NCBI GenBank assembly: GCA_951813545.1
Contig: OX638352.1
Location: forward strand, 5,241,966-5,305,965
Reading direction: 5' to 3'
Source of the DNA: an uncultured Poribacteria bacterium
GTDB taxonomy: Bacteria; Poribacteria; WGA-4E; WGA-3G
DNA: 64,000 nucleotides
A program made the position numbers and the translations under genes. The notes beneath the pieces are model-generated. The model made no database searches, was not told the DNA's origin, and was given only the letters and a program-made list of their open reading frames with translations. Positions 40,089-48,310 of the stretch are shown in pieces; within the stretch, counting starts at the first letter, position 1; every line of letters starts with the position of its first letter.

Positions 40089-40976
40089 ATGGATTTGATC
40101 AAGATTATGGAGACGTTCCCGACACAAGAAGATTGTATAGCGTATCTGGAACGTCTCAGATGGAAACCGGAATCACCAGAATGTCCACAGTGTGAGTCTA
40201 CACATGTCAGACGACGCAACGAATCTGCTATAGGGCGTATCGGACGCTACAACTGCCACGATTGCCGATCCACCTTCAAGGCAACACACGGAACCCTCTT
40301 TCATGGGACGAAGATACCGCTTCAGAAATGGTTTTTGGCGATCGCATTGATGGCGAATGCGAAGAAAAGCCTCTCAAGTTGCCAACTTTCACGCGATTTA
40401 GGCGTGCCAGAGAAAACATGTTGGCGTATGATGATGGCTATCCGTGCTGAAATGGGGAAGGATAACGTCTTGCTACAAGGGATTGTTGAGGCAGACGAAA
40501 CCTATATCGGTGGCAAACGCAAAAAAGACTACGATAAAGAGGGCGGCGAACCCCGTAAGCACGGACGCGGAACCCCGAAAGATGTCGTGCTCGGTGCGGT
40601 GGCAAGAGGCGGGAAAGTCGTCGCGGAACTCGCCGAGAATGTCAAAGGCAGCACGATTGCCGAGTTTATCAACAAGTGCGTCAAGACCGAAGATGCTCAA
40701 CTCTATACCGATCAGTATCGTGGGTACAATGAGATCGGGAAACAGATGACGCACGAAACGATGAAACGGAGTCAGAAATGGGAACCGGGCGGGATCCATA
40801 CCAACACAATGGAAGGATTTTGGTCTTTTGTCAAGCGTGCCTGGTATGGATCGCATCACCACTACTCAACAGCATACACGCCCCTGTATCTCGCAGAGGC
40901 CTGCTATAAATACAACTACCGAGATGAAAATATCTTCGCGAAGTTTCTCACCGAAAGTGTGAGCCGTGAAATCTGA
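40089..40976 (+). CDS. IS1595-family transposase
   Basis: 295 aa from the ATG at 40089; a TTG at 40032 would add 19 residues. N-terminal zinc ribbon CPQCESTHV...YNCHDCRSTF, then a helix-turn-helix (LSSCQLSRDLGVPEKTCWRMM) and the ISXO2-like DDE domain: VEADETYIGG (first Asp), LYTDQYRGYN (second Asp) and HTNTMEGFWSFVKRAWYG (acidic Glu with the IS1595 WS-xK pattern). Frame intact, so possibly active. Confidence 0.93.
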   Translation: MDLIKIMETFPTQEDCIAYLERLRWKPESPECPQCESTHVRRRNESAIGRIGRYNCHDCRSTFKATHGTLFHGTKIPLQKWFLAIALMANAKKSLSSCQLSRDLGVPEKTCWRMMMAIRAEMGKDNVLLQGIVEADETYIGGKRKKDYDKEGGEPRKHGRGTPKDVVLGAVARGGKVVAELAENVKGSTIAEFINKCVKTEDAQLYTDQYRGYNEIGKQMTHETMKRSQKWEPGGIHTNTMEGFWSFVKRAWYGSHHHYSTAYTPLYLAEACYKYNYRDENIFAKFLTESVSREI

Positions 40977-41020
40977 AAAAATGAAAAATTACAAGTCCAA
41001 AACGACTAATTCCGTACGTC

Positions 41021-41023
41021 AAA
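41021..41023. repeat. Possible 3-bp target duplication of IS5-family element (AAA)
   Basis: AAA precedes the left inverted repeat and AAA (42066-42068) follows the right one. Such a short A-run could occur by chance, but 3-4 bp is usual for this family. Confidence 0.5.
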
Positions 41024-42065
41024 AGACATTATAACAATTTAATGTTGAAGTTCGGGATAGACCCAAGGTCTGAAGTTTAACCTAAAGTTGTGTAACCCAC
41101 AACAAGTTTCCATAACTAAATCGGCAAACCCTTTTTTAGAGGTGCGCAACTTATCTTTGACGATCCGGTATCTTTTGATACCCCTAATAGCATGTTCAAT
41201 GCGGATGCGGATGGATGAAATCTCACGATTCTTCGCTTTCTCTTGATCCGTCAGGTCTCGACTTTTCGGTTTCTTCATAGGTTGAATCATCTTCACACCC
41301 GGAACCGAAAAACCTTGAAAGCCTGAATCTTGATACAAACAACTGCCCTCTGGCAGGAGATAGACCGTCATATCAGCAATGCGCTTGTCATGTATCCTGC
41401 CTTCATAGGAGGGGGTCAATAACAACACTTTGCTATCCGCATTGATCAGCAGGTTATTCTTGAGGGTGTGTTGCTTCTTTTTACCACTATAATAGGCCTG
41501 CTGTGCTTCTCGGTCTTTTGGACGCTGAATCGGACGCTCCGTACCATCATGAAAAAAAGAGACTTGAATCTTGACGATCTGTTGAAGTCTGCGGCGATGC
41601 GTCAACAGTTGAAGCGACTGCTTCCCGTGATGGCAACGCTTCAAGGTCTGCCAGAGCAGAGTTCAACACAGGCAAGAGCCTATGAATCCATTTGTTAGCG
41701 ACGGGTGGAGACATCCCAAAAAGTTCACCAAGCACATCTTGCGTCATCGCTTTTCGGAGGTATATCAAAATAAAAAGTAAGTGATCCTCGTGAGACGGTA
41801 AGCAACTGTTCTTATAGAGAGTATACCGACGTTTCTTTCGGTGTTTGCCATCAAGCGTCTGTGTTTCTACGAACGCCAGAAATCGCTTGGAAAAGGACGC
41901 AAGAAGTGCTGAAAACTCTTCGAGTGTATAACCTGTCAACGACAAGAATCGTTTCGGTTTATCTTTCAGTATTTCATAACGGGTCATCAGTGGGTCTCCA
42001 AAATAGGATTTCTTCTGATTTTACCATAGACCAACTAAACTTACAATTAAATCGTTATAATGTCT
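41024..42065 (-). mobile_element. IS5-family insertion sequence, 1042 bp
   Basis: 20-bp terminal inverted repeats with one mismatch: AGACATTATAACAATTTAAT at 41024-41043 and, reversed, AGACATTATAACGATTTAAT at 42046-42065. It encodes a DDE_Tnp_4 transposase on the minus strand whose frame changes in a T7 run. It directly adjoins the damaged right end of the IS1595 element, so it probably landed in or beside it later. Confidence 0.9.
41039..41987 (-). pseudogene. IS5-family transposase, split by a +1 shift in a T7 run
   Basis: Frame 1 (41547-41987, 146 aa) has the HTH part: MTRYEILKDKPKRFLSLTGY, MTQDVLGELFGMSPPVANKW. Frame 2 (to 41039) has the catalytic part: FFHDGTERPIQRPKD (first Asp), LYQDSGFQGF (second Asp) and IRIEHAIRGIKRYRI (Glu). 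They join at T7 (minus strand of 41551-41557): with six Ts the reading is SSLFFHDGTERPI without interruption. So one extra T inactivates it unless polymerase slippage restores the frame. Confidence 0.85.
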
Positions 42066-42070
42066 AAAGA

Positions 42071-42458
42071 ATAGAAGGCAAAAAGAGACCCATCACCTAC
42101 TGCCCTATTCGAGGGAAGGCCGTCCAACTAAAACCTGAAGAGCTTATCCGTCAATTGTATGTGGAACGTCTTCTGAACCGGTATCATTATCCCGAGAACG
42201 TGTGCGGTTTGAGCATCTTGTCAACTTCGTAGGGAAAAGAAACGCGCCGACATCGTTATCCTTGACAAGGACAGAGCCGATACACTTTTTATTATCATTC
42301 AAGTATAAAAGCCGAAACTCCAAGATGACAAGGCACAACTCCGTTCCTATTGCAACGCCACTGGTACATTACATCTATTGCTGTATGGACAAACGGACAA
42401 CAGATTTTGCACTACCACCGGAGAACCCCAAACTACTTTGAAGATTTAACCGATAGCA
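42071..42458 (+). pseudogene. 3' fragment of the HSDR_N-type restriction gene, multiply frameshifted
   Basis: Reading across frames gives a recognisable domain: EGKKRPITYCPIRGKAVQLK and PEELIRQLYVERLLNRYHY (frame of 42071), then VRFEHLVNF (frame of 42202), then KKRADIVILDKDRADTLFII with QV-stop-KPKLQDDKAQLRSYCNATG (third frame), then IAVWTNGQQILHYHRRTPNY and FEDLTDS (first frame again). At least three frameshifts and one stop. The D...(I/V)xVKKP core is the nuclease-fold motif of HSDR_N-type domains. It continues the fragment at 39772. It ends at the NACHT gene 3' end. Confidence 0.7.
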
Positions 42459-44760
42459 GCTTTTCCTCAATTTTCTGCCATACTTTAGGCGAAACACGTC
42501 CAGCCGCTTCTTTACACGCAACGATGAGATCTACTGCGCGAAGATACTGAAGACAGGTATCTAATTCTTCGGGTGAAATATGGAGCATCTCGTCGGTGAT
42601 ACCGAAAACAGAGAGCCACGTGTCGTGAATAGACTTCGCCGGGTATTCAACATCTTTTCTTGCCGCTGCCGCCTGGATAAATTCCCGCTGTTCATTGAAC
42701 CGTGTGCCCATTTGCTGTAAATCCACACCTTTGAAGATTTCCATCTGTTCCAGACGTTTGGCAAGCAATATGCGTTCCTGCAATTCCTTATCACATTGAT
42801 CCCGGGACTCATCGGGCACAAGCAGAAAGAAATTAGCATCCGTATATCGGTAAAAATCTTTATAGAAGCCGAGGTCTCGGTTTCGGTATAGGTCGAGGTA
42901 TAGGTCGAGTTCTTGGTATCGTTCAACGTATAGGTATAGTTCAAGGTCGAGGTCTTGGCCGAGGTCGAGGTCTCGGTATGGGTCTCGGTATGGGTCGAGG
43001 TCTCGGTATAGGTCGAGGTCAAGGTATAGCGGTGGGTGTCGGTGTAGGTCGAGGTATCGGTCAAAGTCTCGGTTAAAGTCTAGGTATGAGTGTAGTTCTC
43101 GGTGTATGGATGGGTAGCGAGTAGCGCTGTTCTCAACCACCTTATAAGTTTTATTGAACAGATGCAGAGAAAAATATTGGTACAGGGCAAATGATCGTTT
43201 AGCAATTCCGTTGTACCGATAATTTGAGGTGTCTGTAATCCGTTCTGCCCATTGGAAGAGGGCTCTGAGTCCATCGGTATTAATCAACTTAGCGGCTTCC
43301 GCTTCCATCGCTATGAGCAAATCGTCTGTCTTAGGCATCAGTCCGGATGTCAATAAGAAGACTTCACGCCACCGATCGTCGTGTAAATGCTGATTCACCA
43401 AATCCTGAATTGAACGCGTGTATCTTACGTTGTGATTCGCTGTTAAATACTCCTGAAACGTTAGATGAGAGAAAGAATAAATACCACTAGCCCTTTCAAC
43501 GAAAAGCCCTGGATCTACAAGGATTGAGTCTAAGATTTCGGAAGCATCAAATCCTGAAGATATATCACCCCTCCGTTGGTAGAATTCTTGAATCTGATTG
43601 ATGAGTTCGTTCTCACTGAAAATAAGACGGTCTGCCTTAAAGTTCTCTGCGGCAATTTCAGAAAGTAGCTCCTTTACAGTCGGGATAGCCAAATACGGAC
43701 TCATTGGTAAGTCTCTATGAACACCTTTCTCTGCTGTCCACTTTTTGAGAAAAATGTTAAGAATTTTTTCATACAGGATCACTTGACTTGCTGGAAAATC
43801 CTGTGAGTCTTCATAAACCTGACACAATAGCGCGAGTGATAAAGGATTCTGTGCTAACACTTTAATTGCTTGATGATCTGAGGTATTCAATGCTTTCCAA
43901 CACCGTTGGGCAGTTTTCTTCTTTTGATCGGACGCTGATGCAAACCAATTGTTGATATACGCCTGAATTTGTGAATCATCAAAATCTGCCATTTCCACTA
44001 CTACAGTGAAATCTGCAAGCCGTCCGGTGTAATCTCCTACCCGACATGAAACAACAAAGCGGTTTCGGCTATATTCATGGGCAAAATCCTTAATCTTATT
44101 GATGACGTTGCTAACGTTTGGTTTTGGCACCTCGTCAAGACCATCAAAAAGTATTAGCAGTTCACCAGATTTCAACTTAGAATTTGCCCACTGCTCAGGA
44201 TATGGATGGCCACATACCTTAAACTCCTCGGTAATCCATGCCTTAATATCAACTGGATCCTCCGTGAATCTTCTCAGTTCAAGAAAAACGGGAATACATT
44301 GGTGTTCAAAATTCCCGTCCTCTCCTTTCAGTGCTTCAACTCCAACCTTACGGAGAAAGGTCGATTTCCCAACTCCAGGACCACCGAGTACCATCAGATA
44401 CTGTTCGTCATTGGCAACCCTCATCCCGTCTTGGCGTTCATCTGAAGTGGAAGTGAAGTCCGTTCTAGCACTTTCTCGGAATTCTTCTTCAACTTCTTCG
44501 AGCGACGTATGCTTTGTTGTTCTTCTCTTATTTAGGAATTGGACAGCCACATAAATGTCGTCCAGTGATCTTGATGGGTCTATTCCAACGTAGGAAGCTT
44601 GGAGTTGACCGTGACGTTTCTTGTAGGGACTGTTGTAATCGTGAGAGGCGCTTTTTGAATTTTGGCGTTTATTTTTAAGGCGTTCCCAGGCTTCTTTTGA
44701 AAATACTGAAACTACCTTTGTTAAAATTGTTAAAATTCCGATTCCAATTTTCTCAAGCAT
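42433..44760 (-). CDS. NACHT-domain STAND NTPase with YRDLD tandem-repeat region
   Basis: 775 aa. The N-terminus has an amphipathic/hydrophobic segment (residues 5-20) and KKRHGQLQASYVGIDPSRSL, usual before bacterial NACHT domains. NACHT: GGPGVGKST at 126-134, LLILFDGLDEV at 201-211, then a winged-helix region ending FSHLTFQEYLTA (about 435-446). Residues ~555-640 are an unusual Tyr/Asp/Leu/Arg repeat (YLDLDLYRDLDPYRDPYRDL...). A helical C-terminus follows. NACHT proteins include antiphage sensors and NLR-like factors; the missing classical effector suggests an unknown output. ATG with GGGAGGT 6 nt upstream. It adjoins a dead restriction gene. Confidence 0.9.
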   Translation of the reverse strand: MLEKIGIGILTILTKVVSVFSKEAWERLKNKRQNSKSASHDYNSPYKKRHGQLQASYVGIDPSRSLDDIYVAVQFLNKRRTTKHTSLEEVEEEFRESARTDFTSTSDERQDGMRVANDEQYLMVLGGPGVGKSTFLRKVGVEALKGEDGNFEHQCIPVFLELRRFTEDPVDIKAWITEEFKVCGHPYPEQWANSKLKSGELLILFDGLDEVPKPNVSNVINKIKDFAHEYSRNRFVVSCRVGDYTGRLADFTVVVEMADFDDSQIQAYINNWFASASDQKKKTAQRCWKALNTSDHQAIKVLAQNPLSLALLCQVYEDSQDFPASQVILYEKILNIFLKKWTAEKGVHRDLPMSPYLAIPTVKELLSEIAAENFKADRLIFSENELINQIQEFYQRRGDISSGFDASEILDSILVDPGLFVERASGIYSFSHLTFQEYLTANHNVRYTRSIQDLVNQHLHDDRWREVFLLTSGLMPKTDDLLIAMEAEAAKLINTDGLRALFQWAERITDTSNYRYNGIAKRSFALYQYFSLHLFNKTYKVVENSATRYPSIHRELHSYLDFNRDFDRYLDLHRHPPLYLDLDLYRDLDPYRDPYRDLDLGQDLDLELYLYVERYQELDLYLDLYRNRDLGFYKDFYRYTDANFFLLVPDESRDQCDKELQERILLAKRLEQMEIFKGVDLQQMGTRFNEQREFIQAAAARKDVEYPAKSIHDTWLSVFGITDEMLHISPEELDTCLQYLRAVDLIVACKEAAGRVSPKVWQKIEEKLLSVKSSK
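42845..43090 (-). repeat. Degenerate 6/12/18-bp tandem repeat inside the NACHT gene
   Basis: Plus-strand text is built from GGTCGAGGTCTCGGTAT-like blocks with a 6-bp base period, encoding YRDLDL units. The array is open in a second frame too (a Thr/Tyr/Ser repeat), which simply reflects the period being a multiple of three. Copies are imperfect, so the array is not fresh. Confidence 0.85.
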
Positions 44761-45031
44761 TGCTTACCTCCCTGTCTTAATCAGTATAAAGGTGAGTTGA
44801 ACGAAAATCCATGAGAGATCACAACTGATCCGACAAGTTTTACTCTCAGGGCAATTATACCATATCCGGTAAAGCAAATGCCAATCCAGATTGATAAGAC
44901 ATAAAACAGCACTTTGGGGTGTGTAAATATTTTGTCGATAGTTTTCTGGATCTCGAATTTTCTTGGGAAATACTTTGCACAAGAAACTAAGCAAGTTTCA
45001 GTATTAAATATGCCGATTGTTCATCGCTGTC

Positions 45032-45050
45032 GGGCGGGGAAACCCCGCCC
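45032..45050. repeat. GC-rich hairpin repeat
   Basis: Perfect 8-bp stem GGGCGGGG/CCCCGCCC with AAA loop, followed by CTACGCGGG. It is like the units at 14175, 14224 and 62311, a REP-type intergenic hairpin. Confidence 0.75.
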
Positions 45051-45102
45051 CTACGCGGGTTCATCACCTCTTGGAAATCCGAAAATCCAAAGATTATTAT
45101 TT

Positions 45103-45434
45103 AACTGGGATTTCTCAAAAGCACTCAGAAGCTACTACCTATCAACGTTCTCTCAATACGCGGTTATGAAAATGCTAAAAAATGCTCATTGATAAATTTT
45201 CATTACGTGAAAAATATACCTTATTTTCAATACAAAGCAGAATAAAATCGTCCATTAAATGGTTTTTTTATAGGTATTTCGTATTGATATTATTAGGTTT
45301 AGAGGAATTAGAAAACTTTCACTCCTGTAAAATATGTGTGCGTTTGTTTTCACGAAGTCAATGATCATAGGGGTTAAAAGTTGCATTTGCACTCATTTTT
45401 TACATGATCCGAACAATTGTGAGAAATCCCAGTT
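45103..45434. repeat. 332-bp TIR element, AACTGGGATTTCTCA ends
   Basis: Perfect 15-bp inverted repeats at 45103-45117 and 45420-45434. The interior is AT-rich, more so than the neighbouring DNA, and without a recognisable transposase. It may be a non-autonomous transposon or a decayed insertion sequence. Confidence 0.65.
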
Positions 45435-45471
45435 TAATATTGCTTAACATTCTATGCTACAGGCGATACTT

Positions 45472-45592
45472 GGCACAGGCTAACAGCCTATGCTACAGGG
45501 CTGTGCTTTTGTTAGTCTAATTACGCGCCAAAAACTTTACACGCCTGGATTGTGAAGGACGAGGCACAAACTAAAAGTTTATGCTACAAGGG
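45472..45592. repeat. Two GGCACA...TGCTACA palindromic repeats
   Basis: Copies at 45472-45500 (arms AGGCT/AGCCT) and 45563-45592 (arms AAACT/AGTTT), both ending ATGCTACA. A third copy is at 7648-7676. The second one overlaps the 3' end of the HigA-like gene and provides its stop codon. Confidence 0.7.
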
Positions 45593-45916
45593 AGAATTTC
45601 TCATAGAATGTGTATCTTCAATTACCAGACGATGCTTAAGCGCGTTCAATAGAGAACTGAACGTATCCAATAATTGTTTAGCATCCTCATTAGAGAACAT
45701 ATTTAAAAGCGTTTCGGTATCAATATCAGTTCGTTTGCAAATTTCAACAACTCCACCTTGTGATGCTATAAAAGTCCGGAGGCACTTTAGAAAGAAGGGC
45801 AGATCGTCATCAGTAAGGTATTCTTCTAAGGTCAACTGAAGATAATCAATCGCTGCCTCGCGGTCGGTGGCAAGGTATTCAATAAAGTACTCGTTCCAGT
45901 TTCCCATCTCTCTCAT
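45584..45916 (-). CDS. HigA-like addiction-module antidote (orphan)
   Basis: 110 aa. NEYFIEYLATDREAAIDYLQL then LEEYLTDDDLPFFLKCLRTF and IASQGGVVEICKRTDIDTETLLNMFS is the helix-turn-helix antidote family (probable addiction module antidote protein, TIGR02684-like). After LLNALKHRLVIED the C-terminus THSMRNSPL runs into an intergenic repeat that supplies the stop, so the natural end was probably replaced. No RelE/HigB-like toxin frame is adjacent on either side. The ATG at 45916 has GGAG 8 nt upstream. It may be a solitary regulator or the relic of a lost pair. Confidence 0.8.
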   Translation of the reverse strand: MREMGNWNEYFIEYLATDREAAIDYLQLTLEEYLTDDDLPFFLKCLRTFIASQGGVVEICKRTDIDTETLLNMFSNEDAKQLLDTFSSLLNALKHRLVIEDTHSMRNSPL

Positions 45917-46095
45917 CGGCGTGTCTCCGTTCCTATTGACAATCGTTCTATACCCGCTATGGAATGAAAAATAAACAGTTCGTTGATTGGTAATTATACT
46001 TCATCTTCTATGAAAAACGCAAGGTGTATTTGCAATTTTGGAATTGCTCAGCGTCATTAAACTCACGTTCTGATAAAAATATCCTCTAATTGCAG

Positions 46096-46124
46096 TTGAC
46101 ATCCACACTGTTTTCCTATAAAAT
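46096..46124 (+). promoter_or_regulatory. Promoter of acs
   Basis: Perfect TTGACA (46096-46101), 17-bp spacer, TAAAAT (46119-46124); TATAAA at 46117 is an alternative with 15-bp spacing. The leader to the ATG is about 65 nt and ends with AGGGGAGATG as ribosome site. Confidence 0.7.
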
Positions 46125-46194
46125 ATGCCCTATACAATTTATAGAAGTCTTTTAAGAACTGCATATTGATTCGCAGGGGAGATGAAAATATAAG

Positions 46195-48138
46195 ATGGCT
46201 AACAATATTTTTCCACCGGCAGAAACTGCCTATCCAATTGATAATGCGCACGTTAACAGTCTGGATGCATATCAGGTACAATACACCGAATCAATTCAAG
46301 ACCCGGAAGCATTTTGGGCAACGATCGCGGAACGATTGACGTGGTCTCAGAAATGGCATACTGTTCGCGATTATGACTTTGTTAACGGCGATATTAAATG
46401 GTTTGAAGGTGGCACGTTGAACGCCTGCTACAACTGTCTTGACCGACACGTAGAAGCAGGGCACGGTGATGCAACTGCTATTATCTGGGAGGGAAACGAT
46501 CCATCTGAAGACAAAACGTTCAGTTACAGTGAACTCCTCGCTGAGGTCAAAAAGTTTGCCAATGTCCTAAAAGCACAAGGTATAGAAAAAGGCGATCGCG
46601 TTTGCATCTATCTACAGATGGTGCCAGAGTTGGCAATTGCAATGTTGGCGTGTGCAAGGATTGGTGCTATTCACTCTATCGTCTTTGGTGCATTTTCAGC
46701 GGAATCTCTTCGAGACAGGATTAACGACTCGGCGTGTAAAATGTTGATAACGCAAGACACCGCAATGCGCGGTCCGCGTAGCGACATACCGATGAAAGCA
46801 AATGCAGATGCCGCTGTGGCAGAATGCCCATCTATTGAGAAGGTTGTCGTCGTGGAACGCACAGGAGACACAGTGGATTTCGATGCCTCGCGCGATATAT
46901 GGTGGCATGAAGCGATGGCGAATGCCAACACAGAATGCGAACCTGTGGTTATGAATGCAGAAGATCCGCTTTTCATCTTGTACACCTCCGGTTCAACAGG
47001 AAAACCGAAGGGTGTTTTGCATACGACAGGCGGTTACCTCGTCTATACGTCCTATACACATCAACAGGTCTTTGATTACCATGAAGGTGATGTCTACTGG
47101 TGCACCGCCGATATAGGGTGGATTACGGGGCACTCTTATATTATCTACGGTCCGCTCGCGAATCGTGCGATTAGCATTATGTTTGAAGGCGTGCCGAACT
47201 ATCCGGACTTCGGACGTTTTTGGCAAGTCGTCGAAAAGCATCAGATTAATATCTTCTATACCGCACCGACAGCATTGCGGGCGTTGATGAAGGAAGGCGA
47301 TACATGGGTCGAAAAATACGACAGGTCCACCCTCAGGTTCCTCGGCACGGTGGGTGAACCGATCAAAGAACCGGAATGGTTGTGGTATTACAACATTGTC
47401 GGCGAGAAACGGTGTCCGATTGTGGATACATGGTGGCAAACCGAAACCGGCGGCATCCTCATGACACCGCTGCCTGCTGCAACGCCGTTGAAACCGGGGT
47501 CGGCGACGTTCCCATTCTTTGGAATCGAACCCGTCATATTAGATGAGGAAGGCAACGAGGTTGAAGGCAACCCTGCAGTTGGTTATCTCTGTATTAAAAC
47601 GGCGTGGCCCGGCATCATGCGAACGGTTTACGGGGATCATGAACGGTTTTTAGACACCTATTTTCGCCGATTCCCCGGCTATTATATGACAGGCGATGGC
47701 GTGCTGCGCGATGAAGACGGCTACTATTGGATTACGGGACGCGTGGACGATGTTCTGAATGTTTCAGGACACCGATTGGGTACAGCAGAGGTTGAAGGGG
47801 CAATCGGTCAACATGAGGCAGTAGCGGAAGCAGCAGTCGTCGGTTATCCACACGACATCAAGGGGCAAGGTATCTATGCGTATGTTACGCTCATGACGGG
47901 TGAATCTGCATCGGACGCGGTAGAAACGGGCATCAAACAAGCCGTCCGACAACAAATTGGACCTATTGCAACACCAGACAAAATCCAGTTTACGCCTGCC
48001 CTGCCAAAGACGAGGTCGGGTAAGATTATGCGGCGCATCCTCCGTAAAATTGCTGAAGGCGACATCTCTGAACTCGGCGATACTTCAACCCTCGCTGACC
48101 CGACAGTCGTGGATGCACTTGTGGAAGGTAGACGGTAG
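46195..48138 (+). CDS. acs: Acetyl-coenzyme A synthetase
   Basis: AMP-forming activation of acetate to acetyl-CoA. 647 aa. N-terminal ACAS_N region (AFWATIAERLTWSQKW), P-loop-like ILYTSGSTGKPKGVLHTTGGYLVYT (core YTSGSTGKPKG), WWQTETGGI, and the C-terminal RVDDVLNVSGHRLGTAEVE hinge. The catalytic and acetylation-controlled Lys is in PKTRSGKIMRRILRKIA. Length matches AcsA. Monocistronic-looking, with a strong promoter and a heptamer repeat right after the stop. Confidence 0.97.
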   Translation: MANNIFPPAETAYPIDNAHVNSLDAYQVQYTESIQDPEAFWATIAERLTWSQKWHTVRDYDFVNGDIKWFEGGTLNACYNCLDRHVEAGHGDATAIIWEGNDPSEDKTFSYSELLAEVKKFANVLKAQGIEKGDRVCIYLQMVPELAIAMLACARIGAIHSIVFGAFSAESLRDRINDSACKMLITQDTAMRGPRSDIPMKANADAAVAECPSIEKVVVVERTGDTVDFDASRDIWWHEAMANANTECEPVVMNAEDPLFILYTSGSTGKPKGVLHTTGGYLVYTSYTHQQVFDYHEGDVYWCTADIGWITGHSYIIYGPLANRAISIMFEGVPNYPDFGRFWQVVEKHQINIFYTAPTALRALMKEGDTWVEKYDRSTLRFLGTVGEPIKEPEWLWYYNIVGEKRCPIVDTWWQTETGGILMTPLPAATPLKPGSATFPFFGIEPVILDEEGNEVEGNPAVGYLCIKTAWPGIMRTVYGDHERFLDTYFRRFPGYYMTGDGVLRDEDGYYWITGRVDDVLNVSGHRLGTAEVEGAIGQHEAVAEAAVVGYPHDIKGQGIYAYVTLMTGESASDAVETGIKQAVRQQIGPIATPDKIQFTPALPKTRSGKIMRRILRKIAEGDISELGDTSTLADPTVVDALVEGRR

Positions 48139-48141
48139 AAT

Positions 48142-48236
48142 AGTTTTCAGTTTTCAGTTGTCGGTTATCAGTTAAGAGACTTCTTGTGTTAGCACCATAT
48201 TCTGTAACTGCCACAGTATATTTCTTAACTGATAAC
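48142..48236. repeat. Heptamer repeat (copy 4) with inverted partner
   Basis: Five 7-bp units AGTTTTC AGTTTTC AGTTGTC GGTTATC AGTTAAG at 48142-48176, then a 14-bp inverted match TCTTAACTGATAAC at 48223-48236 that pairs with GTTATCAGTTAAGA at 48164-48177. It starts 3 bp past the acs stop and could fold as a 3' hairpin. Confidence 0.8.
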
Positions 48237-48310
48237 TATTCCTTGAAGCATTTGGGTTCGTAGTCGCGTAATTCATTGTGCATTAAATTTACAAGAAGTA
48301 GGGGTACAAA

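Larger units (their letters stand above)
39852..41023 (+). mobile_element. IS1595-family insertion sequence, right end degraded
   Basis: The left end begins GGGCTTACGTCAACGG. A 23-bp segment at 39864-39886 is repeated inverted at 40993-41015 with 22 matches (core ATTAGTCGTTTTGGACTT). Outside that core the right end departs from the left, and an IS5-family element begins at 41024. Upstream of the transposase are a TAGGGGG/CCCCCTA hairpin (39960-39980) and an AACCC/GGGTT hairpin followed by GCTTTTT (39984-40007), which would stop outside transcription. No target duplication could be defined. Confidence 0.85.
44761..45583. other. Repeat-filled intergenic region
   Basis: No supported gene; a 60-codon frame at 45182-45364 is AT-rich and lacks a ribosome site. 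It contains a GGGCGGGG-AAA-CCCCGCCC hairpin (45032-45050), a 332-bp TIR element (45103-45434) and two GGCACA...TGCTACA palindromic repeats (45472-45500, 45563-45592). Confidence 0.7.

Noticed and set aside
42561..43064. 167-codon frame of Thr/Tyr/Ser repeats inside the NACHT gene, same strand, other frame
   Set aside because: The DNA period is a multiple of 3, so all frames look repetitive; the NACHT frame has real domains and this one does not.
42845..43090. Repeat block considered as a CRISPR array or minisatellite locus
   Set aside because: It is degenerate, lacks unique spacers and is in frame within a coding sequence.
45182..45364. 60-codon ORF inside the 332-bp TIR element
   Set aside because: AT-rich, no ribosome site, no domain likeness; probably chance.
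46063..46281. 72-codon minus-strand frame upstream of acs, considered as a toxin partner for the HigA-like gene
   Set aside because: It overlaps the acs promoter and start codon and shows no RelE/HigB motif.
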